From contig CM021318.1 in NCBI GenBank assembly GCA_010645155.1, positions 9,286,762 to 9,350,761 of the forward strand: a stretch of 64,000 nt of DNA, in the 5' to 3' direction. The position numbers were made by a program, and so were the translations under genes. Below, one piece after another: positions 24,601-35,600 of the stretch. The stretch is from Tigriopus japonicus. Lineage: Eukaryota > Arthropoda > Copepoda > Harpacticoida > Harpacticidae. The notes beneath the pieces were generated by a model. The model did no database searches. It saw nothing but the letters and a program-made list of their open reading frames with translations, and had not been told where the DNA came from. Within the stretch, counting starts at the first letter, position 1; each line of letters begins with the position of its first letter.

Positions 24601-26306
24601 TGAGAACTATCTTGTTTGTTGATTTCCAATTTGGCGCCTATAAATCATTTTTATAGCATTGCCAGCTTTCACCAGAGGGAAGAAGGGGAAAAATGCCAGT
24701 GATTATTTCGGAAGGAGATTTAGGTTCCTAGGACGCTCCTTGTTTTAGGGAAGATGGTGTAGCGCAGTTGACTAACGCGCGACCGAGCTATGCTCGGGTT
24801 CATGGGTTCGATCCCAGGTCTTCCCCCCCTATCTGTCTAGTGGATATTCCGCCTCGAACGGCGCCTCCAGAACCCAGAATGGGCCCCATGACTCCAATAC
24901 AATTATCGTATAAACCATGTATAAATATATATCCAATGAGAAAAATTCTCGCAATAAACATTATATTATTATTATTATTGTTTCTGCCAAACAATTAAGG
25001 GAACCAAAATTGTGCCCGAAACAACTTTCGAACCAGTAGAGAAAAGTAGATATTGCCGTGAGACCAACTTATTACACCAATCTTCCAGCCAATCCGATTC
25101 AATTGTCAGGGTTGTTGGATCTTATTTTGGAGAACAAGAAGTACGCAAACCTGATTCTTAGTGCCGGCGGAAGCACTTTCGATCCATCACTACTTTCGAC
25201 CTTTTTTTCCATTATGCGTCCGTTGTTGACAAGCAAACCTTAAGCGAAAATACTGCTTTCATTACGGTCATTGTGTGAATTGTAAAGGACTCAAGGGAAT
25301 TAGGGAGCATAGTGGGGCATACCATGTTCAAGTATACTGTCCTTTTGGCAACAGCTGATTTGGAAGTTTTGATAAAAAAAATTGGGAAGTGACAATGCCA
25401 ATAAGCTACTCCGCCCATACCCTCATTCTCCAAATTGCACCTAGATAAAAAAAAGTTCGATTTGTTTCCGGACTTTTCAGTATGAACTGGACACATTTTT
25501 TGTCGCAATGCTGAGAGGTTGCACTATTTTCAACATTGCTGTTTACTCTTAAAGGACTCCATAGTCTCACTTCACTATACTATATTATACCCTCAAGCTA
25601 TTTGAATTAGAGCCTTGAACATCCGACCCATAATCAGTTGGGAAAACTTTTGTCCAGAGTTTACCTGTGCGTGGTTACTCATATTGTGGATCTTCAGTGC
25701 TCCAATCCTCGTACGTTTTTTTTGTACTCAAAGAAAATTTTCTCGTGTATCTACAAATCATCATATGTTGATGGACTTTAAAAGAACATAGTCTTTGCCC
25801 TCTACAGTTCCCGTTTAGATAAGAGACTTGTTGGGGAATCAATTCTGATCTTTCAATTTCACCATAGTGTTTTTTTTTACTTTGGTCTAAAGCTTGTTTT
25901 CTTATATCTTTATTATTATTAGAAAGCGAATGAGGTGAACGTTCCCTCGTCTCCACACTCCCAGCTTCACGCCAAACAATCTTCATCAGCGTCTGCAAGT
26001 GGAAGTACTGCAATCTCGAGCTTGTTATGTTCCAATGAAGCAAATGCTAAACTCAGCCAAATGGACCAAAACCTGGATCCAGAGTCTGTAAGTAGACAAG
26101 CTCATTTTGTATCCCTTTTTGTAGATTGTAAATTGTAGCAATTATGAAAGTGGCTCCAATTTGAAAAAAAGGCTCTGAAAAGGTTCTAAATTTAAGTTGT
26201 GAATACAGTTTTGTCTTAATAATTTTAGGCCTCCTTTCAGGAACAAATCCATACACCAAGAGGTGCGGCTTATCAATCCATAGATTGCGGGCATGGCTTC
26301 GATTGA
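12528..26306 (+). CDS. CTLD-1: secreted C-type lectin-like protein, host of nested channel LGIC-1
   Basis: Exons: 12528-12608, 21441-21645, 23249-23360, 23532-23740, 23805-23848, 24013-24243, 25923-26087 and a tentative last exon 26229-26306 (TGA). Phases join throughout, giving about 374 aa. Exon 1 is a signal peptide (MRHWLASVFLLSLNIMDGG). Exons 2-4 form the C-type lectin-like domain: WVEAEEVCQRHFGHL for the first Cys, EIWIGLYQNSPF as the WIGL motif, then MCVSVNPSSGYRWNTRFC and AVFVCQ for the other three Cys. The WND calcium ligand is replaced (RWNTRFC) and no EPN/QPD is seen, so calcium-dependent sugar binding is doubtful. A Cys-containing module (FQCRS, KTCSFEE) and a Ser-rich linker follow. 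Intron 1 contains the whole opposite-strand LGIC-1 gene. The acceptor of exon 24013 (CTCAAAG) is weak. The last exon is the least certain part: it starts GCC like the corresponding CTLD-2 exon but then diverges and stops. Confidence 0.72.
12632..18040 (-). CDS. LGIC-1: Cys-loop ligand-gated ion channel with pentraxin-like and LDLa ectodomains (864 aa)
   Basis: Ten exons in transcript order: 18040-17971, 17639-17439, 17316-17119, 16117-15127, 15065-14737, 14499-14407, 13855-13752, 13688-13607, 13361-13096, 12892-12632 (TAG). All are GT/AG and phase-consistent. Residues 1-18 are a signal peptide. Residues ~28-225 are pentraxin-like (HQWYSWCGVNKK, LAQEQDSPGGSFELEQSFAG). Residues ~245-460 are a Cys-containing region with lectin-like look. 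Residues ~470-505 are an LDL-receptor class A module (FTCDDGKC ... CDGTIDCQDKSDELNC). The Cys-loop ligand-binding domain follows (TWSDSRL; C650-x13-C664 with FYPFD). M1 is ~728-750, M2 ~759-777, M3 ~789-813, M4 ~839-858. The M2 approach reads SDRIMVTLTT, neither the anion PAR nor the cation GEK motif, so ion selectivity is open. The M3-M4 loop is only about 25 residues. Vicinal loop-C cysteines of nicotinic alpha subunits are not seen. It is most likely a plasma-membrane pentamer subunit. The ligand cannot be read from sequence. Confidence 0.9.
16223..17040. mobile_element. MITE with long terminal inverted repeats, in LGIC-1 intron 3
   Basis: Left arm starts TAGTCTATGTAAGGTCGG. The right arm ends CTGACCTATAGACTA and is its reverse complement, and the similarity continues for about 130 bp on each side. 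The MITE is about 258 bp without its insert. A related half-copy lies at about 37872-38000. It is split by a mariner-like element at 16374-16931. Confidence 0.7.
16374..16931 (-). mobile_element. Degenerate mariner/Tc1-like element nested in a MITE
   Basis: 558-bp element with ends CAGGGTGTACC and GGACACCCTG, flanked on both sides by TA (16372-16373 and 16932-16933), as expected for IS630/Tc1/mariner insertion. The minus strand encodes broken transposase pieces: LLQQDPAPRHTA (about 16712-16747), matching the mariner QQDxAPxH motif around the second catalytic Asp, and SSPGLNRMEIS (about 16610-16642), matching SPDLNPxE. Only the C-terminal part of a transposase is left and it is frame-broken, so the copy is dead. 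Confidence 0.75.
18494..18560. repeat. Diverged half-copy of the foldback element at 43008-43204
   Basis: GGGTCACATGTCAACATAC and the following AGTCAGATTTTATAGAATAC stretch resemble the left arm of the inverted-repeat element at 43008 (GGGTCGCATGTTAACGCAT). Confidence 0.4.
18733..19146 (+). mobile_element. tRNA-derived SINE with 14-bp target-site duplication
   Basis: The body, 18747-19132, begins GGGGTGAGGCATGGCGTAG, with an A-box-like TGGCGTAGTGCG and a B-box GGTTCGATCCC. A second GGTTCGATCCC follows at about 18899. The 3' end is an (AAAC)n tail. It is bounded by a perfect 14-bp duplication ACATGCAATGTCTA (18733-18746 and 19133-19146). This is a clean retroposition footprint inside the hAT element, so it is the younger insertion. 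Confidence 0.8.
22323..22611. mobile_element. MITE family 293, copy 1
   Basis: Inverted ends CAGGGCTAACAGAGAAATG and GTTTCTCTGTTAGCTCTCTA bound about 289 bp in a CTLD-1 intron. The interior aligns along its length with the copy at 54366-54658. Confidence 0.75.
24747..24985 (+). mobile_element. tRNA-derived SINE-like unit with (ATT)n tail
   Basis: A 76-nt tRNA-like head starts GGAAGATGGTGTAGCGCAG, closes with CCAGGTCTTCC and has a B-box GGTTCGATCCC. The acceptor stem pairs, but the anticodon loop lacks U33 and the T stem is mispaired. About 130 bp of unrelated sequence and an (ATT)n tail follow. This fits a SINE rather than a working tRNA gene. Target duplications were not found. Confidence 0.55.
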
Positions 26307-28408
26307 CGTTGGACTTTTCATGGGAGTAATGTATCACATTGGGGAAGAATATCTTTCCTGTAGTTAAATGTTTGTCACCACCAACACCGTTGGATATATT
26401 CGGGATTGGCTATTCTTGAATCCAATTTAAAAGCTTTTATCTTTGACCAATTGTGGGCATAAACTCGCACGAAGAAATATTGATCCATCCATTTGAATCA
26501 AGAAACCGTTGATTGTGAAGGTGGTCGAACATCTTGGAACTCGGTACAGAGATTCTATATCTCAGTCAATCCGCAAAAACGAACAGCTAGCAAGGTGGAC
26601 GGACAGACAGCATTTTACAAGAAATACCTTAGCATTTCCAGGACATGAGGAATAGTTGTTCAAAAAACTGAAGTTGTGCAAAAATTGAAAAGTGCTGTCA
26701 TATATAATTTATCAATGATATCAAATGAACAAAAAGATTCCTGAAATAAAAATTATATTCTATGCTATCTTTAGAAGGGTTGATTGTTTTGGAGGGGTTG
26801 ATCTGGATTGTCCTTGTGGATCTCCCTCATGGATGAAGATGATGGCTAACTCCATCCAGTTTGGTGGTAAGAAGGATGTTTGGATGGCGTGGTTAACAAG
26901 TTCTTGGAGAAGTGTGACAAACGAAAACAACAACAACGAAAATTGCCCTAAACATGGATAATGCAAGAAAAAACTCCTTTGGGTCGCAAAACTTGACCAA
27001 CTTCCGGGGTCACGCCGACTTGTGCCAACCTTGTAGACGGCATTTTCAAAACTTCACGACTCAAGTTGTTATTGCCGAAAAACGACCTTCGTCTTTTCAT
27101 CTTCAGAAATCAATACGTTACCCTTTGAAAAAATTCACGCAATACTAGGGTTATAAACAAAAAAGTTTTAGCCTTTCTCTCTCTAAAGTGGACTCAACCG
27201 CGTCGGAGAACATGGAGATTTATTTCCCTCGGTCGTGGTAAAAGCGAAACCTTTGTTGAAGGAAACTTTCGATATCTCGATGTTTTCGGGAGTCTTTGAC
27301 AGAAGACCGATCTCTACGCAAAGGTGCCTCTAGAAAGGGACCCTGCAAGGATCAGAGGCTAGTTTTTTAGACAAGAAGAACGATCTCAATGTCGATATGA
27401 GAAACTTAGAATGACTTTTGGCATATCTCCTGCTTTTCAGACGAGCGATGTGAACGAATAGCGCCCGTCCACTCTCACAGCTCTTTTTTTCATTCAAGAT
27501 AATTCCTGATGTCATGGTTGACACAATTACATAAAAAAGACGTGAAACGAAAAACCATCAAGGTGTACGGTTTCAAGTTGAGAAAAATAACATCAGCGTC
27601 AACAACTGTCGCCAAATCTTTTTAAACCTTCGAGAATGATTGGTATCGGATGTCAAGCCCTTTTCTTGTTAATATTTCAGGAAAAAGGCGGTTTTTTATC
27701 GCTCAATCCTCAATGAACAGTTTCTACTTGACGTATGAAAAGAAATACTTGGATGGTGAGATGGGGAAGCCTTCTCATAACTTTTGGTTCAACGTGTAAA
27801 ACTCGTTTGTGTTAAGGGGGAAAATGATGTGCAATTCAAATGAATCAAAACTGCGGTCAAATTGAGCTTGATATTTAGGGAGAAACCAAATCAAATCCAG
27901 CAAAGATCAAGCTTCAAAGAACTGGCCTCAGAATGCAACCTGATTAATAATCAGTAATTATTGATGTTGCAACCATCATGTCGAGGATTGCTTAACGAAA
28001 CGTTCGGTTGGTTTGCCTGCACCAAGGATCCCTGAAGACCTGGATGCCTCATCTCAGCTATTGGCGAAAGCCGTTTTTCGAATTCTGGGCCGATCGCGGG
28101 GCCTATTGAAACCTGTTGTTTGAATGGCAATCACATGCTTAATTTAAAGTTGATCGACTGAAATATGTGTCAGTAAGAGTAATTTAAGCATCGCTCGTAT
28201 GTACTGCAACTTTTATAAATTTTGAAACGTTAGTTCTCGCGAATGGGAGAGCGTATCGTGCTGATATTCACCCAACGACATCCTTGAAGATTGCTTTATC
28301 AATCTTATGAAAACAAAATCATTTACTTGAACGGAATTCGATTTTTGAAAAATCTACAGCTGAACGCTGAACGGTTGAGGAGAGAATTCCATGTCTTACG
28401 AACTCCTT

Positions 28409-28874
28409 GCCTCCGCCAAGAAGCACTGGAATCATGGAGTGAGAGGCGAGCAATGAGAATAATGATTTCCAGGAAGAACAATTCAATTACGTTCTTCTGC
28501 AAATGAGACCTTGCGTATGTTGACAGGAATACGTATTTCAATTTTCAGCTCAATCGAACGTCTGAGACAAAAGTTATGCTCACTCAAAGTTCAGTGCAAA
28601 TCCTACCGAGAATGAATGAACTAGCCCTTTTGTGGTAATCGTTTTACCACAAAAGGGAGAGTTCATTCATTCTATGCTCTCCTCAGTACATAAGGTTGAG
28701 AAGGCATAACTTTTCACTCCGGCATCCGATTGGGCTGAAACTTGAAATACGTGTTCTTCTCAATGCAAGCCAGGTCTCATTTGCAGAAGAACGCAAATGG
28801 TTCGTTTCTGCTGGAAATCGTAATTCTCATTGCTCGCCTCCCACTCCATGATTTCCGTGCTTCTTGCCTCCGCC
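28409..28874. mobile_element. Palindromic foldback element, copy 1 (448 bp)
   Basis: The element runs 28418-28865 with ends AAGAAGC and GCTTCTT, flanked by perfect 9-bp repeats GCCTCCGCC. The whole unit is a large imperfect palindrome with arms of about 220 bp. The centre is a strong hairpin of ACTAGCCCTTTTGTGGTAA and its complement at about 28620-28680. A second copy of the same length occurs at 44997-45444. It has no coding capacity. Confidence 0.75.
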
Positions 28875-30119
28875 CATCCCCGGGCAGCATGGCAGAAGGT
28901 AGAGTCACAAAACCTTCAGAGAATAGGCTTCCTCTTCCGGCAACTGGTCGCAAAGATAAACAAAGAGCACGTTTCATTTCATAATTTAGATTAGATTTCC
29001 AATATTTGGGCAAACCATTAGCTTCATCCCTCCAATTGACTCCGTGTCGACTTTAAGTGTCAAAATGGCGTATCCATCCTCCCACACAAGTAGACGGAAC
29101 TATCATTCCCTCAAAACTATCCAAGACTGTCGCTCAAAGGTAAAGGTTATATACGACATGCAGTTCTGAAATATGTCTCATCATCAATATATCGATACAT
29201 CATATACTCCGTATCTCTTTGAAGTTCCTTCTTTGTATTACAAATGGGTCGTCAATCCTCTTTTCTTCCATTCCCAATCCAATTCCCAGAGGGTCTGCCA
29301 TTGTATGGAGGATTAAAAAAATGTCTTTTTGAGGTAGCGATGCATACAAAACGCTCATTTATAATGCCACATCCATGATCCAGGAAACCACTAACCAATC
29401 TCACTATGATTGTGTTCCTAGAAGCGGAACAAATCTCCTACAATTAATCAGAAACCATCCTACTACGTTTGAGACCCAGAGGGATTGAAAGGGATTGCAT
29501 TCGGCTCATCTCCAACCAATCCGACCCTCCATATCAAAAATAAGCGCAGGGCTCTGTCGGAAATGACCAATCATCCCATGGATTTATTTGATGTCCTAAA
29601 ATCATATCATAAAAGGAGATCATGTAGGACAGTCTTCCGTGAGCCTGATTGTAAAGTAAACTTTGGATTTAAGGCTCAATGACCCCTTGGGATGCGTCTC
29701 CACTGCAACATAGACGTTTGGAAATTCATGATTTAAAACGATGTATTAATCTTACCTTTTATGTGAATTTGGTCGTTTGATTGTGCAAAACACACGTGTG
29801 TAGTGTGTATATGCTCACTTAAGGGAATTCTTGTTAAAAATGTGTCATTCGCTTTGCTTTATACTCAAGACTTTTTTGTGCAATGTTTCTTTGTTGTTGC
29901 AAAATGTACCATAACTCAAAAAGTGAAGTTGTTTTTGACATGGAATTGGAGGCTTCGGCATGACTTTGACTGAAGACGCTTTTTCCTGCCCACGCAAAGC
30001 GAAGAATAAGTCAAAGGAAACGGAACACCTAATTATGTCAAATAACTCGTGATTGAAACCATATTTGAAACACACCTTCGTTGGATACGATTGGCCAAAC
30101 ACTTGCTTGATGAGTCAGA

Positions 30120-30950
30120 AGTAGTGTTTCGGGCTCGAAAGCTCGTGCAGAAGCTCGAGCGAACGGTTCGGCCTTTCAATGTTGCTCAATGCACGAACCG
30201 TTCGAAGCTTGGGCTCGCGAGCATCGAACCTTCACGGAATTCAAGTTCAGACACGCACGGAAACCATATTACTGTACAGTGATGTTCCCCCCTTGTCTAT
30301 GTGCGTCAGGAAGCTTACGACAAGCTTACAGATTTCAATGCATGGTGCAATGGCCCATGAACTAAAGAAGAAAAAGAATCGGCGCAAATTCCAATTTCAG
30401 GCGATTTTTTAGCAACCCCTGCTTTTTTTGGCTTCAAATCGTAGTAAGGGTCATTACCGGACCCCTCCGATCAGTTTTGCCATCACGGCCAAACTGGCTT
30501 TAATCAAAATTTGGCCAAAGTTTGGTTACTTACTTTCACAATAGCCTAACGTTTCCAGTGTCCATTAAATATAATGCATGAAATTGCGTCTTGCTGATAC
30601 ATCTTGAAAACCTGCTAATGTTTTTATTTCATGACTATACTTTGAAATATTTAAAGTTTAATGTGGTCGAGTGAGGTACACTTCGTCAGTCCTGCTTCAA
30701 TTGAGTGGAAGACTTGACTTAACAGGTTTGCTGCGAAAGAATTGAGATAATCAGATTAGAGAATCAGATTGAGAAATTCAAATATAGCTGAGTATGTAAA
30801 CTGCATCATGTGCATCTGTTTGCGTTATTTTCCATTTTGTACTAGGTGATCTAGCCATAAGCTCGAGTTCGTTCGGACGTTCGTGCAATTGTTTTTCCAA
30901 GCTCGAAGGCTCGAACTTGCTGATGCACGAGCTTTCGTTAAACACTAGTC
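30120..30950. repeat. Possible inverted-repeat element with CTCGAGC-rich ends
   Basis: AAAGCTCGTGCAGAAGCTCGAG near 30138 resembles the reverse complement of the AGCTCGAAGGCTCGAACTTG to ACGAGCTTTCG region at 30900-30945, each next to an (A/T)AGTGTTT-like flank. The ends are poorly conserved and the interior is not informative. Confidence 0.35.
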
Positions 30951-32566
30951 AGAAGAAGCAATTTCACATAATTCACCCGGTTCAATATTCAAATTTAAAC
31001 AACATTCGTGATTCCAACTTTTTCTCTCTTCCGAAATTTGGCCGCAATGAAAAATTGGGCAACATGAAATGAACAAAACCATAGATATCGTAAGAATTGA
31101 TATCTGGCGTATCTTTTTTAGCTTTAAACATTTTATGTGAGATTAACCATTTGCGAGTTACAGACATGGTTTATTTTCTGTTTCGTTTCTTTGAATCAAC
31201 CGGTAGCTTCTGTGAATCTGCCGATATCCGTTTTATCAGACTCCCCATCAACCGAATCCAGCTGTATGGTCAATTTCCAATTTCTCTGCGCATTCAATAT
31301 TTTTGGAGAAGCTATCCTGTTTGGTTATTGAAGTGCTTTGACTTCAGGGTTTTGATGAACTCATAATTACATCTATCCTGAGATTTCCATGAGCTTAGAT
31401 GTATCATCTCTAAAACTCGTTGCATCTTGAGACGGCAGATGACTCAAGGAAAGTACATTAAGCTCTCCCTACGTTTTAACTCTGTAGCATCTCGCCAATT
31501 ACTTGATTTCAATATTAAATTCAACCTTGTCAAGGGGTCTCTTTGACAAAGGCTCTTTGCGATAGAGTAAACCGATTACCGTATCAAGTACAAAGCTAGG
31601 GATGCCTGGGAACATTTGCTCAGTTTTACTCAAGTCGTTCAAAGAAGATCGACAAGGAATCAGTCAAATTCAATTGACTTGAAAGACGTCTGAAAGGGAT
31701 GAATGAGCATTTGATCAATGAATCAAATCCAACCCGTAATGTTAGAGGATGTCACAAGTTGATTTAGTCACTACCACGGACATGACCTTGACATGCAGTT
31801 AGTCATGGCCGGTATTAACATAATTTTTGAAAAATCATCAACAAACGGTATCACCCCAAGTAGTAGTCTAGTCTAGTACAATCTATATAAAAGCGATCAA
31901 TCCAAAATGACAAATCGTTCTCCAACTATTTCTCTGTTTTTCTAATTCTTGTAAAAGTACGTGTGTCTAATGCCGTTTACGAATCCATCAGGTTGTGGTC
32001 AGCAATCCTTTTGAAAGGCTAATGTCCAGTCTGAATGGTCTTTTCGCACCCACTGTCTTCTAATGCTTTAATGTGGAGGATTGGATGAATATATACTTGG
32101 CTAGCAGATCTTCCTGATCTTTTCAGTTTTTCAGATTCATCCCTGAAGGTCCTTAACGCACGTGGATTTCATTCAAGGACTCACAAAAACAGTTTTTGGT
32201 GGGAATCAAAACGAAAACGACGAATACGACGACAACGACGATTCCCTTGCTAAGCAGTGTGGCAACATCATCATCATTGCGAATATTGAATTGAACTTGT
32301 TTAAAACTACCAGTTTCGTTTACTTCTCAATTTAGTCTACAAGAGCACACTGAAGTGAGAACATCCAAGAAGACGATCACTTCGCAGGTGATTCGACCAT
32401 CAAGTGCTTCATAAAAATAAGAGTTGCTTCTTTCGATTGGCGTTTTACACATGATAATGGTTGTCAGGTTGGATTGGTGTGAAGTGTGATCAACATTATC
32501 ATCATCATTGGCGCCGCTGGGTCGTTTTGGTTCCGACCTGAACTCTATTCATTGTTGCCGTCAATC

Positions 32567-32668
32567 ATGGTTGTGAATTGGTTCATTTCCGCAATGCTAG
32601 TTTCTCTCAGTTTGGTGGAAGGCGGTTTCCACCCGGAACATCGTAATCATTATCTTCGCCGTCGACAA
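32567..32668 (+). CDS. CTLD-2 exon 1, signal-peptide exon
   Basis: 34 codons from ATG to a GTAAGT donor, phase 0. It is homologous to 12528-12608: both have a hydrophobic leader, then GGF followed by EH. Its 3' end is 37 bp from the LGIC-2 stop on the opposite strand. Confidence 0.75.
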
Positions 32669-35600
32669 GTAAGTGAATCTCGAGATCATTCACATTCTCA
32701 CTCATTTAGCCATTGATGTATTCGCTGAAGGCCAGGATCCAGAATCCTAGATTAAAAACAACAACAATGGCCAGAACGATGATTCGTCCCATACGGTTCA
32801 TCTGGATCGCAATGGTCCAATTGTTGCGCGGCTTGCCGATGATTTGCTCGGGTTTGTCCAACACATAACCGATGAAAGTGTGAAAAGCGAACGTAATGAT
32901 CAGGATGATGAGGCAAAATATGAGCCAGTAATCGATCATTTTGTAGTACGCGGTCTTGGGCAGACCCTGTAATGAAAAAGAAACAGACCACATATTCATA
33001 TTTGTTTATAACAAGTTACCAGTGGAAAAACATTCGTATAGTAATTGAGACCCGTCCATTCATTTGTTCTTCAAATTATGTTGGAAAGATTAACGTGCAG
33101 TAATTCAAACTCACACTTTGAATGGCCACCATGATGGTGGCCACAACCAACATGGTTGTTAGGGTGACCATAATCCGGTCAGAAAAATTGTTGACTTTGA
33201 AGAAAAAAGACAAGTAGCCCACAAAGATGAGCAGAAGGGTTTGAAAGAAGGTATTGAACACGTGGTAAGCCATTTTCCGACGAATGGTAACACTGGCAAT
33301 GGCTCGGCTGAAATTCGATGACGAGAGGGACTCTTCGATGTTGTAACGAATGATGTCATACTCGGTTAAATTGATGCCATCTAATGAGATAAAAAGAGGA
33401 TGTCAATGTTGGAGAATGACTAACGTGTGTTTTGACATATTGTTCGCTTACCAAACACATCTAATGGAGACAGAACTTGAAACTTCAGAGCACTGGAATT
33501 TTTCTCCGTCGTCTGAAAGATCACGCTACAGGTCTGTAAAAGCGAGATCAGATGATTAGGAAACTTGAGAAATTTCTTATATTGTTCTGTACTCACTTGA
33601 GTGTCAAACGGGTAGAACTGTAAATCGAAATGACAGTGAAATTCTTGCTGAATGTTTCTTTTGAGGCTGATGGTGGCTGCGTGCCCATCAAAGATGATGG
33701 CTGAAAGATTATAACATTGAAAATTAAAAATGATGCATTTTTGCCTCCAAGAGTAAGAAGACCGGCGTACATTCAATGGCTTCTGTATTGTCCGTCCACT
33801 TTCCGCCATTCAATGCTCTGGCATACCCTAAGTCAGAATCCAGATATTTTCCATGTCCTGGACCTAAAAAAGAAACAAAGACAAATTATTCAAGCTATCA
33901 AGTGCATTCTCATTTTTAAGGGACCCAAACAAAATTTGCTGAATTTTTTTTTGTAGCCATTATTACGAAGGGAAAAGAAATCTTTTATCAATATCCTTTC
34001 AGAATACCAAGGAAATTGACACAAATTCTAGAGCAAATGCCCTGAAGACTGATCTTTCGAACTAACTAATCCTCTGAACTTCCAAGTCTTTCACCACTCC
34101 AATTGGCCATTTTGATCCATCCACTTACTTAGTGAATTGCTTAGGATGATTTGTGGAATCCAGATCATTGACATATCTTCTTGGCTCAGAACATTCTTAT
34201 TTTCCTCGTCACACAAATCAGCAAGTTTCAATCGAGGATCACTCCAAGTGAAACTAGCAGAAAAGTCGAAAATGATCTTGGATTCCATGGGTTCTACATT
34301 TCGAACTGAATAAACTGACACTTGGATTTCGATCTGAGTTTCTCGTTTCGATGAGATTGGAACGATCTGTTTAATATAGGTGTCATCGGGTCGGATAATC
34401 TTACAATGCAACTCATCAGTCTTATCATCACAATCCGTAACACCATCACATCTGCGACTAAAAAGTGAAAAATTTTGTTTTGAAGCAAAAATTGGGAATG
34501 CAATATTTGGTCACGCTCTCACCTGAGATCAATGCATTTGCCGTCATCGCACGTAAATTGGCCTCTGGTACATCTGGCAAAAGTTAAGGTGATATTGGAT
34601 CCTTGAGGAAGGGAACACACGCGAGATCCACTGACGGTCCAAGTTCGTCGACCAAATGGGAATTGATAGTCCGAACTTTCCAACGTTAAGAATTCATCGG
34701 GAAAGCTCAAGCTCTGGATTCGCCACTCCCGTCTGGTCGACTCGCCAGTTTGAACCTCTAGATACTCGATCCTACTCTTTTGATGGCCGTGGAATTGCAT
34801 TCGACCTTTCATGCCGAATCCATACACATGATAGGTGGTATCAAAGGCTCGAAAAATGGCGGCTTGGCATAAACCTTTCAAATGAATCTCATTATCTTCC
34901 GGAGCCAAGGGAGAGCATAGAGTAGCTGGACCAAGAGAGTTCTCGCAACCCCGAGGTGAGAACTTTCTGGCTCCATAAAGTCGGTCACATTCACCCGTTG
35001 AAGGATCACGGAGGACCCATGTGAATGGAGGGCTCGAGGTCTTGTTCAACTGGCTGTCACAATTTTTGGAAACGTTTTTCTTGCAAAGGTCGGTAAAGAG
35101 AGATGTTACCACGGATTCGTATTCTTCTAATGTCGAGTTGATTGTTATAATGTCAGTTCCAATGGATTGGCATACGGATCGAGCTTCGTTGAACAAGGTT
35201 TGCTCCGGGATCAGAACGTGGGTTAGCCAAAGGTTGCGTTCACACAGATCTTTTTGGAACATCTGATTGTATTTCACGTTGTTATTTGTCCATTGGTCAA
35301 CGGAAATTGCCTTCCGAGTGTCATTTTGGGATGCAGAAGCATGACAGTTCTGATAGGCTTGAACTTCCTTTGATGTCAAGAGGGTCTGAGGCCAAAGTCT
35401 GACCATTGCCAGTTTTCCAGCAAAACTCTGTTCCAATTCAAAACTGCCTCCTGGAGAGTCTTGCTCTTGACCCAACACAATGGAGTATTCCTCGGGGATG
35501 TCAACTCCAGGATCTAGCAAACAGAACGAAATCACAAGTTATAAAAGGCCTCTTTTGGACATTGCCTCTAGAATACCATGTTAAAGTAGATAGGAAATCA

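Larger units (their letters stand above)
26307..32566. other. Spacer between the two duplicated gene blocks
   Basis: No convincing exon was found. It holds a segment at about 27210-27300 resembling 11870-11970, a 448-bp foldback element (28418-28865), and CTCGAGC-rich inverted fragments near 30120-30220 and 30860-30950. The rest shows no structure I can support. Confidence 0.5.

Noticed and set aside
24757..24832. Functional tRNA gene
   Set aside because: The acceptor stem and B-box look right, but the anticodon loop lacks U33, the T stem is mispaired, and an (ATT)n-tailed body follows. A SINE head fits better.
28620..28680. Transcription terminator hairpin
   Set aside because: The hairpin is the centre of a 448-bp palindromic mobile element with a second identical-length copy elsewhere.
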